Origin: Myxococcales bacterium
Lineage (GTDB): Bacteria > Myxococcota > Polyangia > Polyangiales > Polyangiaceae
Reading direction: 5' to 3'
Length of the DNA: 40,404 bases
Assembly: GCA_003151595.1 (NCBI GenBank)
Contig: PLXW01000036.1
Span: 1-40,404 of the forward strand
Below the pieces are notes generated by a model. The model saw only the letters and a list, made by a program, of their open reading frames with translations. It had not been told where the DNA came from and searched no databases. Positions 14,296 through 22,459 of this stretch are shown here, one piece after another; within the stretch, counting starts at the first letter, position 1, and each line of letters starts with the position of its first letter. The position numbers and the translations under genes are program-made.

Positions 14296-16803
14296 TCAGC
14301 CCGCCGCGCGCGTCGCAACGGCGTTGCTGGGCGTGACGGCGTCGACCATGATCTCGCCCGCCTCGGCGTCGACCGTCGCCACGTCGCCGCGCGAGAGCTC
14401 GCCGCGCAGGATCATCTCCGCGATCGGCGCCTCCACGTGACGCCCGATCGCTCGTCGCATCGGTCGCGCGCCGAGCTCGGGATCGAACCCGCCCGCGTCG
14501 AGCAGCGCTTCGATCGCTGCCTCGCTCGCGTCGAGCTTCACGCCGCGCGCGAGCATCAGCTCGGCGGCGAGCCCGGCGATCATTCTCCGCGCGACCTCGG
14601 CCACGTCCACGCGCGTGAGCGGCGCGAACGTGAGCACCTCGTCGAGACGGTTGTACAGCTCGGGAGGGAGCGCCGCGCGCGCGCTCGCCACGACGGCCTC
14701 TTCGTACGCCGTGCGCATGGCGTCGGCCTGCTCGCGCGCCGCGAAGCCGATCTTCCCCTTCGAGGCCATGCGCGGCGAGACCTCGGAGCCGAGGTTCGAC
14801 GTGAGGATCAGGACGACGTTCGTGAAGTCGATCGTCCGTCCGCGCCCGTCGGTGAGCCGCCCTTCGTCGAACACCTGGAGGAACGCTTCGAGCACGTCGC
14901 GGTGCGCCTTCTCGATCTCGTCGAGGAGGATCACTTGATACGGCCTTCGCCTCACGCTCTCGGTGAGCTGCCCGCCCGCTTCGTGACCGACGTAACCCGG
15001 AGGCGCGCCCACGAGCCGCGCGATGGCGTGCGCTTCGGCATACTCGGAGAGATCGAGGCGGGTCATCGCGTCGGGCGACTGAAAGAGGCAGTGCGCGATC
15101 GCCTTCGCCGTCTCCGTCTTGCCCACGCCGGTGGGGCCGAGGAGCAGGAACGATCCGATGGGGCGCTTCGATCGGAAGCCGGAAGCGTTGCGACGAAGCA
15201 CCGCCGCGATCCGCGCGAGCGCGCTGGTGTGACCGACGATCCGCTCTCCCAGGAGCGACTCGAGCCGAAGCATGCGATCGCGATCGGTCTCCAGGAGCCG
15301 CTCGATCGGCACGTCGGCGAGCTCCGCCACGACCTCGGCGATCTGCTCGTGCGTCACTTCTTTCATCCCGCGGCGGCGCGCGCGCGCGCCTGCGAGATCC
15401 ACGATCCCCACGGCCTTGTCCGGTAGCGCCTTGCCCGGCAGATACCGCACGCTCCACGTCACGCTGGCCGCCAGCGCTTCCTGCGAGAACGTCGTCCCGT
15501 GATGCTTCGCGAAGGCCGGCGCCACTTGCTCGAGCGCCAGGAACGCCGCTTCGGGCGAGAGCTCCACGACCTCGATCGCCGTGAACCGGCGCGAGAGCGC
15601 GGCGTCGGAGTCGATCGCGCGCTTGTACTCTTCGATCGTCGTCGCGCCGATGCAGGGGAGCTCGCCACGCGCGAGCGCGATCTTCAGCTCGCCGGCCGCT
15701 TCCTCGCCCGCCTCGCCGCCGAAGAGCGTGTGCATCTCGTCGAAGAAGACGACGATGCGCCCCTCGGAGCGAATCACCTCGGTCTTGATCTGCACGATGC
15801 GCTCGGCGAGCGCACCGCGAACCCCGGTGCCGCCGATGAGCGCGGTGGGCTCGATCTCGATCACGATCCGATCGTCGAGCGATTTGACATCGGTCCCCTC
15901 GGCGATCCGCTGTGCGATCCCGCGGACGACGCTCGTCTTGCCGACGCCGGCGACGCCGACGAGGCACGGGTTGTTCGCGTGGCGCTTGGCCAGAACGTCG
16001 AGCGTGCGTTCGATCTCTTCATCGCGCCCGACCACCGGATCGAGCTCGCCGCGCGCGGCCATGGCCGTGAGGTTGTGGCCGATCGACGCCAGCGTCGGAT
16101 ACTTCTTGGGATCGAGCTCGAAGCGATCGGCGCGCCTGTCGTGCGACGAGGGCGGTTTGATTTCCTGCGGTGCTGTCGCTGTCGGACGCTTCTTCGTCCG
16201 CGAGGGATGCGCATGCACCCGCGAGCCCTCACCCCCGGCCCCTCTCCCGCCAGGGGAGAGGGGAGGAGAGATCGCAATGCGCTCCCCCTCTCCCTTTACG
16301 GGAGAGGGTGAGGGGGGGTGAGGGGCGCGGGCGGGAGATTGCACGATGCGATGCAATGGAAGCATCGTCTGCACGACCTTCGTTGGCACCCGTCGCGGCG
16401 GAGCGATCCCCGTCGCCAGTTGCATCGCCGCAACGCGAAGCTTCGTCACGTCCGTCCCGCACTGCTCGAGCGCACGGTGCGCCGCGGTCTGTCGCTCCTG
16501 GCAGAGCGCGAACAGCAAGTGCATCGCGCCCGGCTCACGCGCTTGCGCGCGCGACGCGAACTGGATCGCCCGCTCCATCGTCCGCGCGATCGCGTCGCGC
16601 GTGTCGTCGGTCGCGACCCGTGCGGCCTTCAGCAGCACCTCGGAGTCGAGCCGCCGCTCTTTGAGGAGGTCCGCCGCCGCCGAGGGCTTCGATGCGATCG
16701 CCGCGAGCAGGTGCCCGGTGGTCGCACGTTCGCCTCGTCGCTTCGCCAGGTCTTCCGCCAGTCGCCGCAGGAGGGCCACCTCGGACTCGCGCGCCGTGCT
16801 CAT
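14296..16803 (-). CDS. ClpA-type AAA+ unfoldase with an in-frame palindromic insert (835 aa)
   Basis: The N-terminal double Clp repeat (about 1-140) is followed by a linker, D1 AAA+ (Walker A GVAGVGKTS near 282-290, Walker B VVFFDEMH) and D2 AAA+ (Walker A GPTGVGKTETAKA near 555, Walker B VILLDEIEKAH). No long ClpB-type middle coiled coil is present. IGF near residue 683, before the ELYNRLDEV motif, matches the ClpP-docking loop of ClpA/ClpX, so it probably feeds substrates to ClpP. The start is taken at ATG 16803 (MSTARESEV); a longer frame to 16905 has no Clp-like residues. Residues about 160-193 in the N-domain/D1 linker are encoded by a palindromic repeat. No clpS or clpP is in view. Related names would be ClpA or ClpC-like. 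Confidence 0.88.
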   Translation of the reverse strand: MSTARESEVALLRRLAEDLAKRRGERATTGHLLAAIASKPSAAADLLKERRLDSEVLLKAARVATDDTRDAIARTMERAIQFASRAQAREPGAMHLLFALCQERQTAAHRALEQCGTDVTKLRVAAMQLATGIAPPRRVPTKVVQTMLPLHRIVQSPARAPHPPSPSPVKGEGERIAISPPLSPGGRGAGGEGSRVHAHPSRTKKRPTATAPQEIKPPSSHDRRADRFELDPKKYPTLASIGHNLTAMAARGELDPVVGRDEEIERTLDVLAKRHANNPCLVGVAGVGKTSVVRGIAQRIAEGTDVKSLDDRIVIEIEPTALIGGTGVRGALAERIVQIKTEVIRSEGRIVVFFDEMHTLFGGEAGEEAAGELKIALARGELPCIGATTIEEYKRAIDSDAALSRRFTAIEVVELSPEAAFLALEQVAPAFAKHHGTTFSQEALAASVTWSVRYLPGKALPDKAVGIVDLAGARARRRGMKEVTHEQIAEVVAELADVPIERLLETDRDRMLRLESLLGERIVGHTSALARIAAVLRRNASGFRSKRPIGSFLLLGPTGVGKTETAKAIAHCLFQSPDAMTRLDLSEYAEAHAIARLVGAPPGYVGHEAGGQLTESVRRRPYQVILLDEIEKAHRDVLEAFLQVFDEGRLTDGRGRTIDFTNVVLILTSNLGSEVSPRMASKGKIGFAAREQADAMRTAYEEAVVASARAALPPELYNRLDEVLTFAPLTRVDVAEVARRMIAGLAAELMLARGVKLDASEAAIEALLDAGGFDPELGARPMRRAIGRHVEAPIAEMILRGELSRGDVATVDAEAGEIMVDAVTPSNAVATRAAG
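16226..16324. repeat. REP/MITE-like palindromic element inside the clp gene
   Basis: The element is 99 bp, bounded by perfect 11-base inverted repeats (CCCTCACCCCC at 16226-16236 and GGGGGTGAGGG at 16314-16324). Inside are two hairpins: CCCCTCTCCC/GGGAGAGGGG (16239-16248/16254-16263) and CCCTCTCCC/GGGAGAGGG (16286-16294/16300-16308). It resembles the widespread CCCTCACCC...CCTCTCCC family of intergenic palindromes. Its length is a multiple of three and it reads through without a stop, adding about 33 residues rich in Pro, Ser and Gly. Confidence 0.85.
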
Positions 16804-16917
16804 TGAGTATCGAGCGCTCGCACAAGGTGAGGGGTCGGGCCAAGAAGCGGGCGAATATCGGCAAGCGCACCCGACCCGCTGGACGCGCGTGCGCGATCGG
16901 GCCAAACCGCCACTACG

Positions 16918-18420
16918 ATGATTCGCGCACGCCTCGCGCTTCCGTTGCTCCTCGCCGCGCTTCTCGAGGCAGCAGCCTGCTCGAAATCGCCGGCGGCGAA
17001 GGCGCCCCCCGCGACGACGTCGCCCGACGCCTCCATCGCCGTCACCGACGACGACGCCGGCGCCTGCACCAGCCCAGAGTTCACAGGCTCACCGCTCGGT
17101 GTTCACTGCAACGCGCTCGTCGACACGAGCGGCCGCACCGTGCTCCTTCACGGCGTCAATGCGCGCGTCTCCGGCATCTTCGACATCACGTTCGACGACG
17201 GGCGCCTCCCGCTCGAGACCATCCCCGCGTTCACGATCGACGACGCCACGCGCATTCGCGCGCTCGGGTTCAACGCGCTCCGCTTGCCCGTCGACTGGAG
17301 CGGCATCGAGCCCGAGGCCGACGGCGGGATCGTGACCGCGTACCTCGATCGCGTCGCGGCCGTGACCGCGATGTGCGCGAAGGCCGGGGTCTTCGTGCTC
17401 ATCGACTTTCATCAAGACGGGTACTCGAAAGAAGTCGGCGAAGACGGCGCGCCGCTGTGGGCGATCGATCCCCCGCCCACGCAGCTCCTCGGCGGGCCGC
17501 TGGGCGACCTGGGCGCGCGCATCGAGTCGCCGCAGGTGCAGAACGCGTACGTCACGTTCTTCGCGTCAGACGCAGGCGCGCCGTTGCGTGCGCGTTACGC
17601 GCAAATGGCGGCGACCGTCGCCGCGCGCTTCGCGAACGATCCGGCCGTCGTGGGCTTCGAGCTGTACAACGAGCCGATCGCCACGGCCGATCAGGCGCAG
17701 GCGCTCCACGAGCAGATGATCCCCGCGCTCCGCACCGCCGCGCCGAGCAAGCTCGTCTTCTTCGAGCCTCCGGCGTTTCGCAACGAGATCGACTCGGCCT
17801 CGCTCGGCAGCGGTTCGATCGGCGCGGGCACCGTCTACGCGCCGCACGTCTACACGCTGGCCTTCACCAACCCGGACGAGTCGGTCACCAAGGACACGTA
17901 CGCGCACTCCAACGAGAGCGCGCGCGACGAAGCGGACAGCTGGGAAGCGCCGCTCGTCATCACCGAGTACGGTTACCCGCCGTCGTCGCCGAACTTCATG
18001 AGCTGGGCGAAGTGGCAGGCGGAGCTCGAGGACGAAGTGAAGGCGAGCTCGTTCTTCTGGGTGTGGAAGGAAGAGTCGCAGGGGAGCTGGGGCTTCTACG
18101 ACTACGATGGCGACGCGGGAACGCTGACCGAACGCGCGGCGGTGGTGAAGGCGATGACGCGCGCGCGACTCGAGGCGGTCGCCGGCGCGCTGGTGAGCGT
18201 GGGGTACGACGAAGACGCGATGACGATGACGGTGACGTTCGACGGGAGCGACGCGGTCCATGCGCCGAACGTGGTGTCGATCGGCGCGGGGGCGAGCGTG
18301 CCGGCGGCGAAGTGGATCGCGACGTGCGACGGCAAGAGCGTGTCGACCGGCGACGCGGATCCGCTGGCGATCGCGTGCGGCGGGGCCGGGGCGCACACGC
18401 TCGTCGTCAGCGCGAAGTAG
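16918..18420 (+). CDS. GH5 endoglycoceramidase-like lipoprotein (500 aa)
   Basis: The N-terminus is a lipoprotein-type signal (LLLAALLEAAACSKS, Cys21). The catalytic (beta/alpha)8 domain of glycoside hydrolase family 5 runs from about 50 to 410. It has LHGVNARVSG, DFHQDGYS (163-170), the acid/base in ELYNEP (Glu252) and the nucleophile in VITEYG (Glu350). The D-x-HQD-x-YS motif is typical of endoglycoceramidases and related GH5 enzymes that release glycans from glycolipids. A C-terminal beta-sandwich (about 415-500) also fits that group. It is probably anchored in the outer membrane or periplasm. The gene diverges from the clp gene (114 bases between starts). The substrate could instead be another beta-glucoside or glycolipid. 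Confidence 0.85.
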   Translation: MIRARLALPLLLAALLEAAACSKSPAAKAPPATTSPDASIAVTDDDAGACTSPEFTGSPLGVHCNALVDTSGRTVLLHGVNARVSGIFDITFDDGRLPLETIPAFTIDDATRIRALGFNALRLPVDWSGIEPEADGGIVTAYLDRVAAVTAMCAKAGVFVLIDFHQDGYSKEVGEDGAPLWAIDPPPTQLLGGPLGDLGARIESPQVQNAYVTFFASDAGAPLRARYAQMAATVAARFANDPAVVGFELYNEPIATADQAQALHEQMIPALRTAAPSKLVFFEPPAFRNEIDSASLGSGSIGAGTVYAPHVYTLAFTNPDESVTKDTYAHSNESARDEADSWEAPLVITEYGYPPSSPNFMSWAKWQAELEDEVKASSFFWVWKEESQGSWGFYDYDGDAGTLTERAAVVKAMTRARLEAVAGALVSVGYDEDAMTMTVTFDGSDAVHAPNVVSIGAGASVPAAKWIATCDGKSVSTGDADPLAIACGGAGAHTLVVSAK

Positions 18421-18580
18421 TTGTGACGGCGCGGCGACGCGTGCTCGGTGAGCGTTGGATCATCGGGCCACGCCTCCGATCCGACGGCTACGCGCTCAAG
18501 GGATCGTTGCAGTGAACCCGATGTAGGCCGCCGCACCGCCGCGGAAAGTTGTCGCGCGATGGAAAGCACGGGAGTTGCTC

Positions 18581-18586
18581 TAGCCA
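18581..18586 (+). promoter_or_regulatory. -10-like hexamer TAGCCA before the P460-like gene
   Basis: TAGCCA lies 18 bases before the ATG at 18605. The intergenic stretch 18421-18604 holds no other clear feature. The match is weak and has no good -35. Confidence 0.2.
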
Positions 18587-18604
18587 TCGCTCGACGAGGC
18601 GCAG

Positions 18605-19312
18605 ATGCAAGTCGTGAAGAACGAGGTGTGGGGGGCCACGATCGCAGGCCTCACCCTCGTAGGCGGGTGCGGCCTCGCCCCGACTCCGAGTCCGAACGAG
18701 ATCCTCGTCGGCCCGACGGACTATGGCGGGGCGACGAACCAGGACGCGGCAACGAATGCCGAGCCGGATGGGAGCGCGGGCGCTCACGACGCCGGCCTCG
18801 ATGCCGCGAGCGCGCCCACGGTCGACGAGCCGTCGATCCTCACCGCGATCGGTCGCGGAGCGTTCCGCACCTCGCCGTCGTTCGTCCACGTGACGCGCGC
18901 CGCCTTCCCCTCGGCGGCCGCAGCGGGGAGCACGATCGACGAATGGGTCTCGACGATCGGAGCCGATGACTACCTCGCGACCTCGCCCGACGGCGGCGTC
19001 ACGTCGGGCGAGCTCCCGGCGGGAACGACGATCGTGCGCGAGGTCCTGGACGCGACCGGCGCGGTCACCGAGCTCACGCTGCTGGTGAAAGGGCCGCGCG
19101 GATACAACCCGGCGATCGGCGACTGGTGGTGGGGCGTGACCGATCCCGAAGGGGCACCTGCGCGCACGGATGGAGGCGTCACGCTCGGTCGACTGACGCA
19201 GTGTTACTCGTGCCACGTCCCCCGGCAGACCGAGGACTTTCTCTTCGGCGCGCCCATCGACGATCGCACGGGCGGCCTCGTCGACGCCTCCGCCGTCGTC
19301 AGCGCGCGATGA
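18605..19312 (+). CDS. Cytochrome P460-like mono-heme lipoprotein (235 aa)
   Basis: The N-terminal hydrophobic segment ends in GGCGLAP, giving a probable lipidated Cys at residue 22, followed by a Gly/Ala/Asp-rich linker to about 75. The folded part has alternating strands with LLVKGPRGYNPAIGDWWWGV. A single covalent heme motif, CYSCH (Cys200, Cys203, His204), is followed by a DFLF segment. The late CxxCH followed by D-x-x-F is typical of cytochrome P460 and cytochrome c'-beta relatives. Such proteins bind heme in the periplasm and react with NO or hydroxylamine, or have unknown roles. I cannot see whether the P460 Lys-heme cross-link residue is present. Confidence 0.7.
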   Translation: MQVVKNEVWGATIAGLTLVGGCGLAPTPSPNEILVGPTDYGGATNQDAATNAEPDGSAGAHDAGLDAASAPTVDEPSILTAIGRGAFRTSPSFVHVTRAAFPSAAAAGSTIDEWVSTIGADDYLATSPDGGVTSGELPAGTTIVREVLDATGAVTELTLLVKGPRGYNPAIGDWWWGVTDPEGAPARTDGGVTLGRLTQCYSCHVPRQTEDFLFGAPIDDRTGGLVDASAVVSAR

Positions 19313-19315
19313 AGG

Positions 19316-19933
19316 TCATGTCGATCGCTCGTAGCGGATCGCGCGCCGCGTCGCCTTCGTCTCGGGCCACTCGTACGTCACGTCGTCGGTCGGCGTCGTG
19401 CCGTCGACGACGGGCGGCTCGTCCTTCGCGAGGAGCACCCACGTCGTCGGCGCGAGCCGCGCTCCCAGCGCGAGCCACGCCGGAGGGGCCAAGGTCGCGC
19501 GCGAGATCGCGACGTCCCACGGGCCGCGGAGCTCCTCGCCGCGCGTGCGATCGATCGCGATGTCGGCGCGCCCGATCGTCCCCACCACCGTCCGCAGGAA
19601 CGACGAGCGCTTCACCAGCGGCTCGCACAGGGTCATCACCAGGTCCGGTCGCGCGAGCGCGATCGGCAACCCCGGCGCCCCTGCGCCCGAACCCACATCG
19701 ACCACGCGCGCACCTTTCGCGAGACGCGGCGCAAGGACCAGCGCGTCGGCCAGCATCAGATCGATCAGCTCGCCCCCCGTTCGCGCCGCGGTGAGATCGA
19801 TCCGCGCGTTCCACGTGCACAGAAGCTCGATCCACGCGGCGATCGCCCCGCGCGCCGCCGGGTCGAGCGCCGCCGTCGCCCGTTCGAGCGGCCCCTGCGC
19901 GTCGTTCCAACTCACCGCCTTCGTGCCGACCAT
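19316..19933 (-). CDS. rsmG: 16S rRNA (guanine527-N7)-methyltransferase RsmG
   Basis: A class I SAM-dependent methyltransferase of 205 residues, the normal RsmG size. Visible motifs are LLCTWNARIDLTAAR (family N-terminal signature W-N-x-x-x-NLT), VVDVGSGAGAPGLPIALARPD (SAM-binding loop) and the later TLCEP and AISRA segments. It methylates N7 of G527 in 16S rRNA in the 530 loop. The classical neighbours mnmG, parA and parB are not here. It is divergent from the AmgK-like kinase with only 41 bases between the starts. Confidence 0.9.
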   Translation of the reverse strand: MVGTKAVSWNDAQGPLERATAALDPAARGAIAAWIELLCTWNARIDLTAARTGGELIDLMLADALVLAPRLAKGARVVDVGSGAGAPGLPIALARPDLVMTLCEPLVKRSSFLRTVVGTIGRADIAIDRTRGEELRGPWDVAISRATLAPPAWLALGARLAPTTWVLLAKDEPPVVDGTTPTDDVTYEWPETKATRRAIRYERST

Positions 19934-19956
19934 TGTGGCGTGCCTCGTCCTCGTCC

Positions 19957-19962
19957 GATAAT
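19957..19962 (+). promoter_or_regulatory. -10-like hexamer GATAAT between rsmG and the kinase gene
   Basis: The 41-base divergent region contains GATAAT (12 bases before the ATG at 19975) and TAGCTT (4 bases before it). On the other strand, TACGAT overlaps the same place and faces rsmG. A shared bidirectional AT-rich core is possible. Confidence 0.3.
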
Positions 19963-19974
19963 CGTAGCTTCCCG

Positions 19975-21060
19975 ATGATATCCCCGGTCAGCCTCGCACC
20001 GCCGCCGACGAAGGTCGACGTCACGCCGCTCGAGGAGCTGATTGCGCGCGTCGCGCCGGGCGCTCCGTTCCATTTCGAAGGGATGCCTGGAGGCGCGTCG
20101 ACGCGGCGCTACTTCCGAGTGCTGCTCCCCGAAGGGAAGACGGCCGTAGCGATGTTCGTCCCCGACGGCCCGCGCCCCGAAGAGGTGCAGAAGCTGGTCG
20201 AGCGTCCGGAGTGGCCGTTCCTGGAAGTGCGAACGCTGCTCGAAGCGCGCGGCGTCGACGTGCCGCGCGTGATCGCCGAAGACACCGCGCGCGGGTGGCT
20301 GCTCATCGAGGACCTGGGCGAAGACACGCTGGCGAACTTCCTGCTCCGGAACCCGCACGAGAAGCGTGAGCTCTACACGCGCGCGGTGAGCGATCTGGCG
20401 CGGGCGCAGGTCGCGCTCCGCGATCTGCCGGGCGACTCGGTCGTGGCCAGCCGCGCGTTCGACGAGGACCTGCTGCGCTGGGAGATCGATCACTTTCGCG
20501 AGTGGGGTCTCGACGCGCGTGGTCGCGCCCTCTCCGCCGACGATCGCGCCGCCTTCGACGGGATCGGCGCGCGCCTCGCGAAGCGCATCGCGGGATGGAA
20601 GCGCCACTTCGTCCACCGCGACTACCAGTCGCGCAACCTGATGGTCCGCAGCTCGGGCGGCATCTGCTGGATCGATTTCCAGGACGCCCTCCTCGGCCCG
20701 CGCGTCTACGACCTCGTCGCCCTCCTGAACGACAGCTACCAGGAGTTCGATCGCCCGTTCGTCGACGCGCGCCTCGACGAGTTCGCCGCAGCCGCCGGGC
20801 TCGCTGCGAAGGCCGATCGCGCGCTCCTCGGCCGCGAGTTCGACTACGTGACCGTTCAGCGCAAGCTCAAGGACGCCGGGCGCTTCGTGTTCATCGATCG
20901 CGTGAAGCACAACGGCTCGTTCCTTCGATTCGTCACGCCGACGATTCGCAAAGTGCACTTCGCACTCGCGCGGCTCGAAGACGATGAGGACATGCGCGCG
21001 CTGGGCTCGCTTCTTCGCCGCGCGATCCCCGACGACCTAGCCGGCGTCGGCACGCCGTAA
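19975..21060 (+). CDS. amgK: AmgK-like N-acetylmuramate/N-acetylglucosamine anomeric kinase (361 aa)
   Basis: An aminoglycoside-phosphotransferase-fold kinase. The motifs match the AmgK group: GGASTRRYFRV near residue 41, LLIEDLGEDT, FVHRDYQSRNLMV with catalytic Asp216, and CWIDFQDALLGPRVYDLV with metal-binding Asp234. AmgK phosphorylates MurNAc or GlcNAc at C1 to feed recycled peptidoglycan sugar back to UDP-MurNAc through MurU. Length fits (usual 340-360). The start ATG 19975 (MISPVSL) is chosen because the 14 upstream codons are not family-like. No murU nucleotidyltransferase follows; the next genes are a lipoprotein, a barrel protein and GH35. A related choline or other small-molecule kinase role cannot be excluded. 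Confidence 0.8.
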   Translation: MISPVSLAPPPTKVDVTPLEELIARVAPGAPFHFEGMPGGASTRRYFRVLLPEGKTAVAMFVPDGPRPEEVQKLVERPEWPFLEVRTLLEARGVDVPRVIAEDTARGWLLIEDLGEDTLANFLLRNPHEKRELYTRAVSDLARAQVALRDLPGDSVVASRAFDEDLLRWEIDHFREWGLDARGRALSADDRAAFDGIGARLAKRIAGWKRHFVHRDYQSRNLMVRSSGGICWIDFQDALLGPRVYDLVALLNDSYQEFDRPFVDARLDEFAAAAGLAAKADRALLGREFDYVTVQRKLKDAGRFVFIDRVKHNGSFLRFVTPTIRKVHFALARLEDDEDMRALGSLLRRAIPDDLAGVGTP

Positions 21061-21067
21061 TTCGCGC

Positions 21068-21073
21068 TATGGT
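21068..21073 (+). promoter_or_regulatory. -10-like hexamer TATGGT that favours the second ATG of the lipoprotein gene
   Basis: TATGGT overlaps the first possible ATG (21069). A transcript starting from it would begin near 21080, right at the next in-frame ATG (21081). This slightly favours the shorter start, if the element is used at all. Read-through from the kinase gene is the alternative. Confidence 0.25.
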
Positions 21074-21533
21074 CCCTCGCATGCAGCACGTGATCCGCGC
21101 GCTCGCGATCGCCGCCACCGTCACCGTCGTCTCGATTCCTTCGCTCGGGTGCGACTGGCCGCCGACAGGCAACGGGTCGTCGACGACCTCGTCCACTCCC
21201 GCGACACCGGTCGGCAATCCACCGATCCTCACCGCGGCGGACATGAGCGGATCGGCGTCGCCGCTCAACGGCGTCTATACGATCTTCGGATCTCTCACGT
21301 ACACGTGTGATGGCGACGTCGTGCACACCGTTCGGATCTCGGTCCCGATCGTCGGCAAGTCGTACGACTTTCCGGGACCGGACACCTCGGAGGGCTACGG
21401 CCAGCCGTTCAACTTCCAGCTGGTCGACGACATCCCCTTCGCCGGCGCGGGTGACGTGAACTACTCGATCATCCTGATCAGCAAAGGGGGCGCACAGAGC
21501 GCGCCGTTCCCGGAGACGGTGACCCTTCAATGA
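21069..21533 (+). CDS. Small secreted or lipoprotein, unknown function (154 aa)
   Basis: An N-terminal signal sequence (IRALAIAATVTVVSIPSLGC) ends at a possible lipidated Cys28. It is followed by a Ser/Thr/Pro-rich linker and a beta-rich domain of about 100 residues (LNGVYTIFGSLTYTCDGDVVHTVRISVPIV in outline) with a second Cys. I do not recognise the family. The start may be ATG 21069 or, more likely, ATG 21081. The stop overlaps the start of the next gene (ATGA at 21530-21533), so it belongs to the run kinase-lipoprotein-barrel-GH35. Confidence 0.65.
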   Translation: MVPRMQHVIRALAIAATVTVVSIPSLGCDWPPTGNGSSTTSSTPATPVGNPPILTAADMSGSASPLNGVYTIFGSLTYTCDGDVVHTVRISVPIVGKSYDFPGPDTSEGYGQPFNFQLVDDIPFAGAGDVNYSIILISKGGAQSAPFPETVTLQ

Positions 21534-22459
21534 AGCGACGCGCGCTCGCGATCGCCTTCGTCGTCGCGCAGGCGACCGCGACGCTCGCGCGCGCGCAGGA
21601 GCCGTTGAATCTCCCGCCGCCGCCGCCGCCGACCACGCCCACGCAGCAGTACGTCCCGCCGCCGTTGCCGCAGCAGTCTCAGCCCACGCCGCAACCGCAG
21701 CCGACTCCGCGCCGCGAGCCGCCGCCGCGCCGCGAGCGTGAACGAGAGCGCGAGAAAGAGCGCGAGACGCCCGTCGTTCGTGAGGCGCCACGCCCGCGGT
21801 ACGTGCCTCCGCCTCCGCCGCGCGACGACGCGCCGCCGGCGCATCGCGGGTTTCAGATGGCGCTTCGCACCGGCCTTTCGTTTCCGCTCGGGAACATCAG
21901 CGGCGCGGACAACGACGCCATGTCGCGCGACTTCGCGGCGCAGTTCCCGATCTTCGTCGAGATCGGCGTGAAGCTGCACCCGATGATCTTCCTCGGCGGA
22001 TACACCGCGCTCTCGCTCGGCGGCGCGTCGTCGACCTTTCGAGACGCGCAGGGGTGCGCCGGGGCGAACGCGAAGGACGGTCGCTCGTGTCTGACGTCGT
22101 CGCTGCGCGTCGGCGTCGAAGTGCAGGTTCACTTTCAGCCCGACGAGCGGATCGATCCCTGGGCCGGCTACGGCATCGGCTTCGAAGCGGCTTCGGCGTC
22201 GGCCAGCGGCGGCGGGTCGCCGTCGGCGAGCGAGAGCTTCACCGGGTTCGAGCTGGCGCGGCTCGCGGGGGGCGTCGACTTTCGACTCACGCCGCTCTTC
22301 GGCATCGGCCCGTACATCGAGCTCGCGTTCGGCACGTACTCGCACGCGCACGTCGAGGGGTACCTCGGTCAGGCGACGAAGAGCGGCGACGCTGACATCC
22401 AGAACAGCGCGCTCCACGTGTGGCCCACGATCGGCGTGCGCGGAGTCTTCTTCCCATGA
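21530..22459 (+). CDS. Outer-membrane beta-barrel protein with Pro/Arg-rich N-terminal linker (309 aa)
   Basis: A signal peptide ends near LARAQ (residue 23). Residues 24-105 are a low-complexity segment of Pro, Gln, Arg and Glu, including a charged run of repeated RE units (about 66-83). Residues about 110-309 have alternating amphipathic strands (FQMALRTGLSFPLG, FLGGYTALSLGG, GVDFRLTPLFGIGPYIEL) and end in Phe-Pro, typical of an eight- to ten-strand barrel. The start overlaps the previous stop (ATGA) and the stop overlaps the next start, which points to translational coupling. Function is unknown. The Pro-rich part might reach the peptidoglycan. Confidence 0.75.
   Translation: MKRRALAIAFVVAQATATLARAQEPLNLPPPPPPTTPTQQYVPPPLPQQSQPTPQPQPTPRREPPPRREREREREKERETPVVREAPRPRYVPPPPPRDDAPPAHRGFQMALRTGLSFPLGNISGADNDAMSRDFAAQFPIFVEIGVKLHPMIFLGGYTALSLGGASSTFRDAQGCAGANAKDGRSCLTSSLRVGVEVQVHFQPDERIDPWAGYGIGFEAASASASGGGSPSASESFTGFELARLAGGVDFRLTPLFGIGPYIELAFGTYSHAHVEGYLGQATKSGDADIQNSALHVWPTIGVRGVFFP

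Noticed and set aside
16226..16324. Palindrome as an intergenic terminator or a break in the clp gene
   Set aside because: The Clp reading frame is open on both sides and through the element, and both ATPase domains lie downstream in the same frame.
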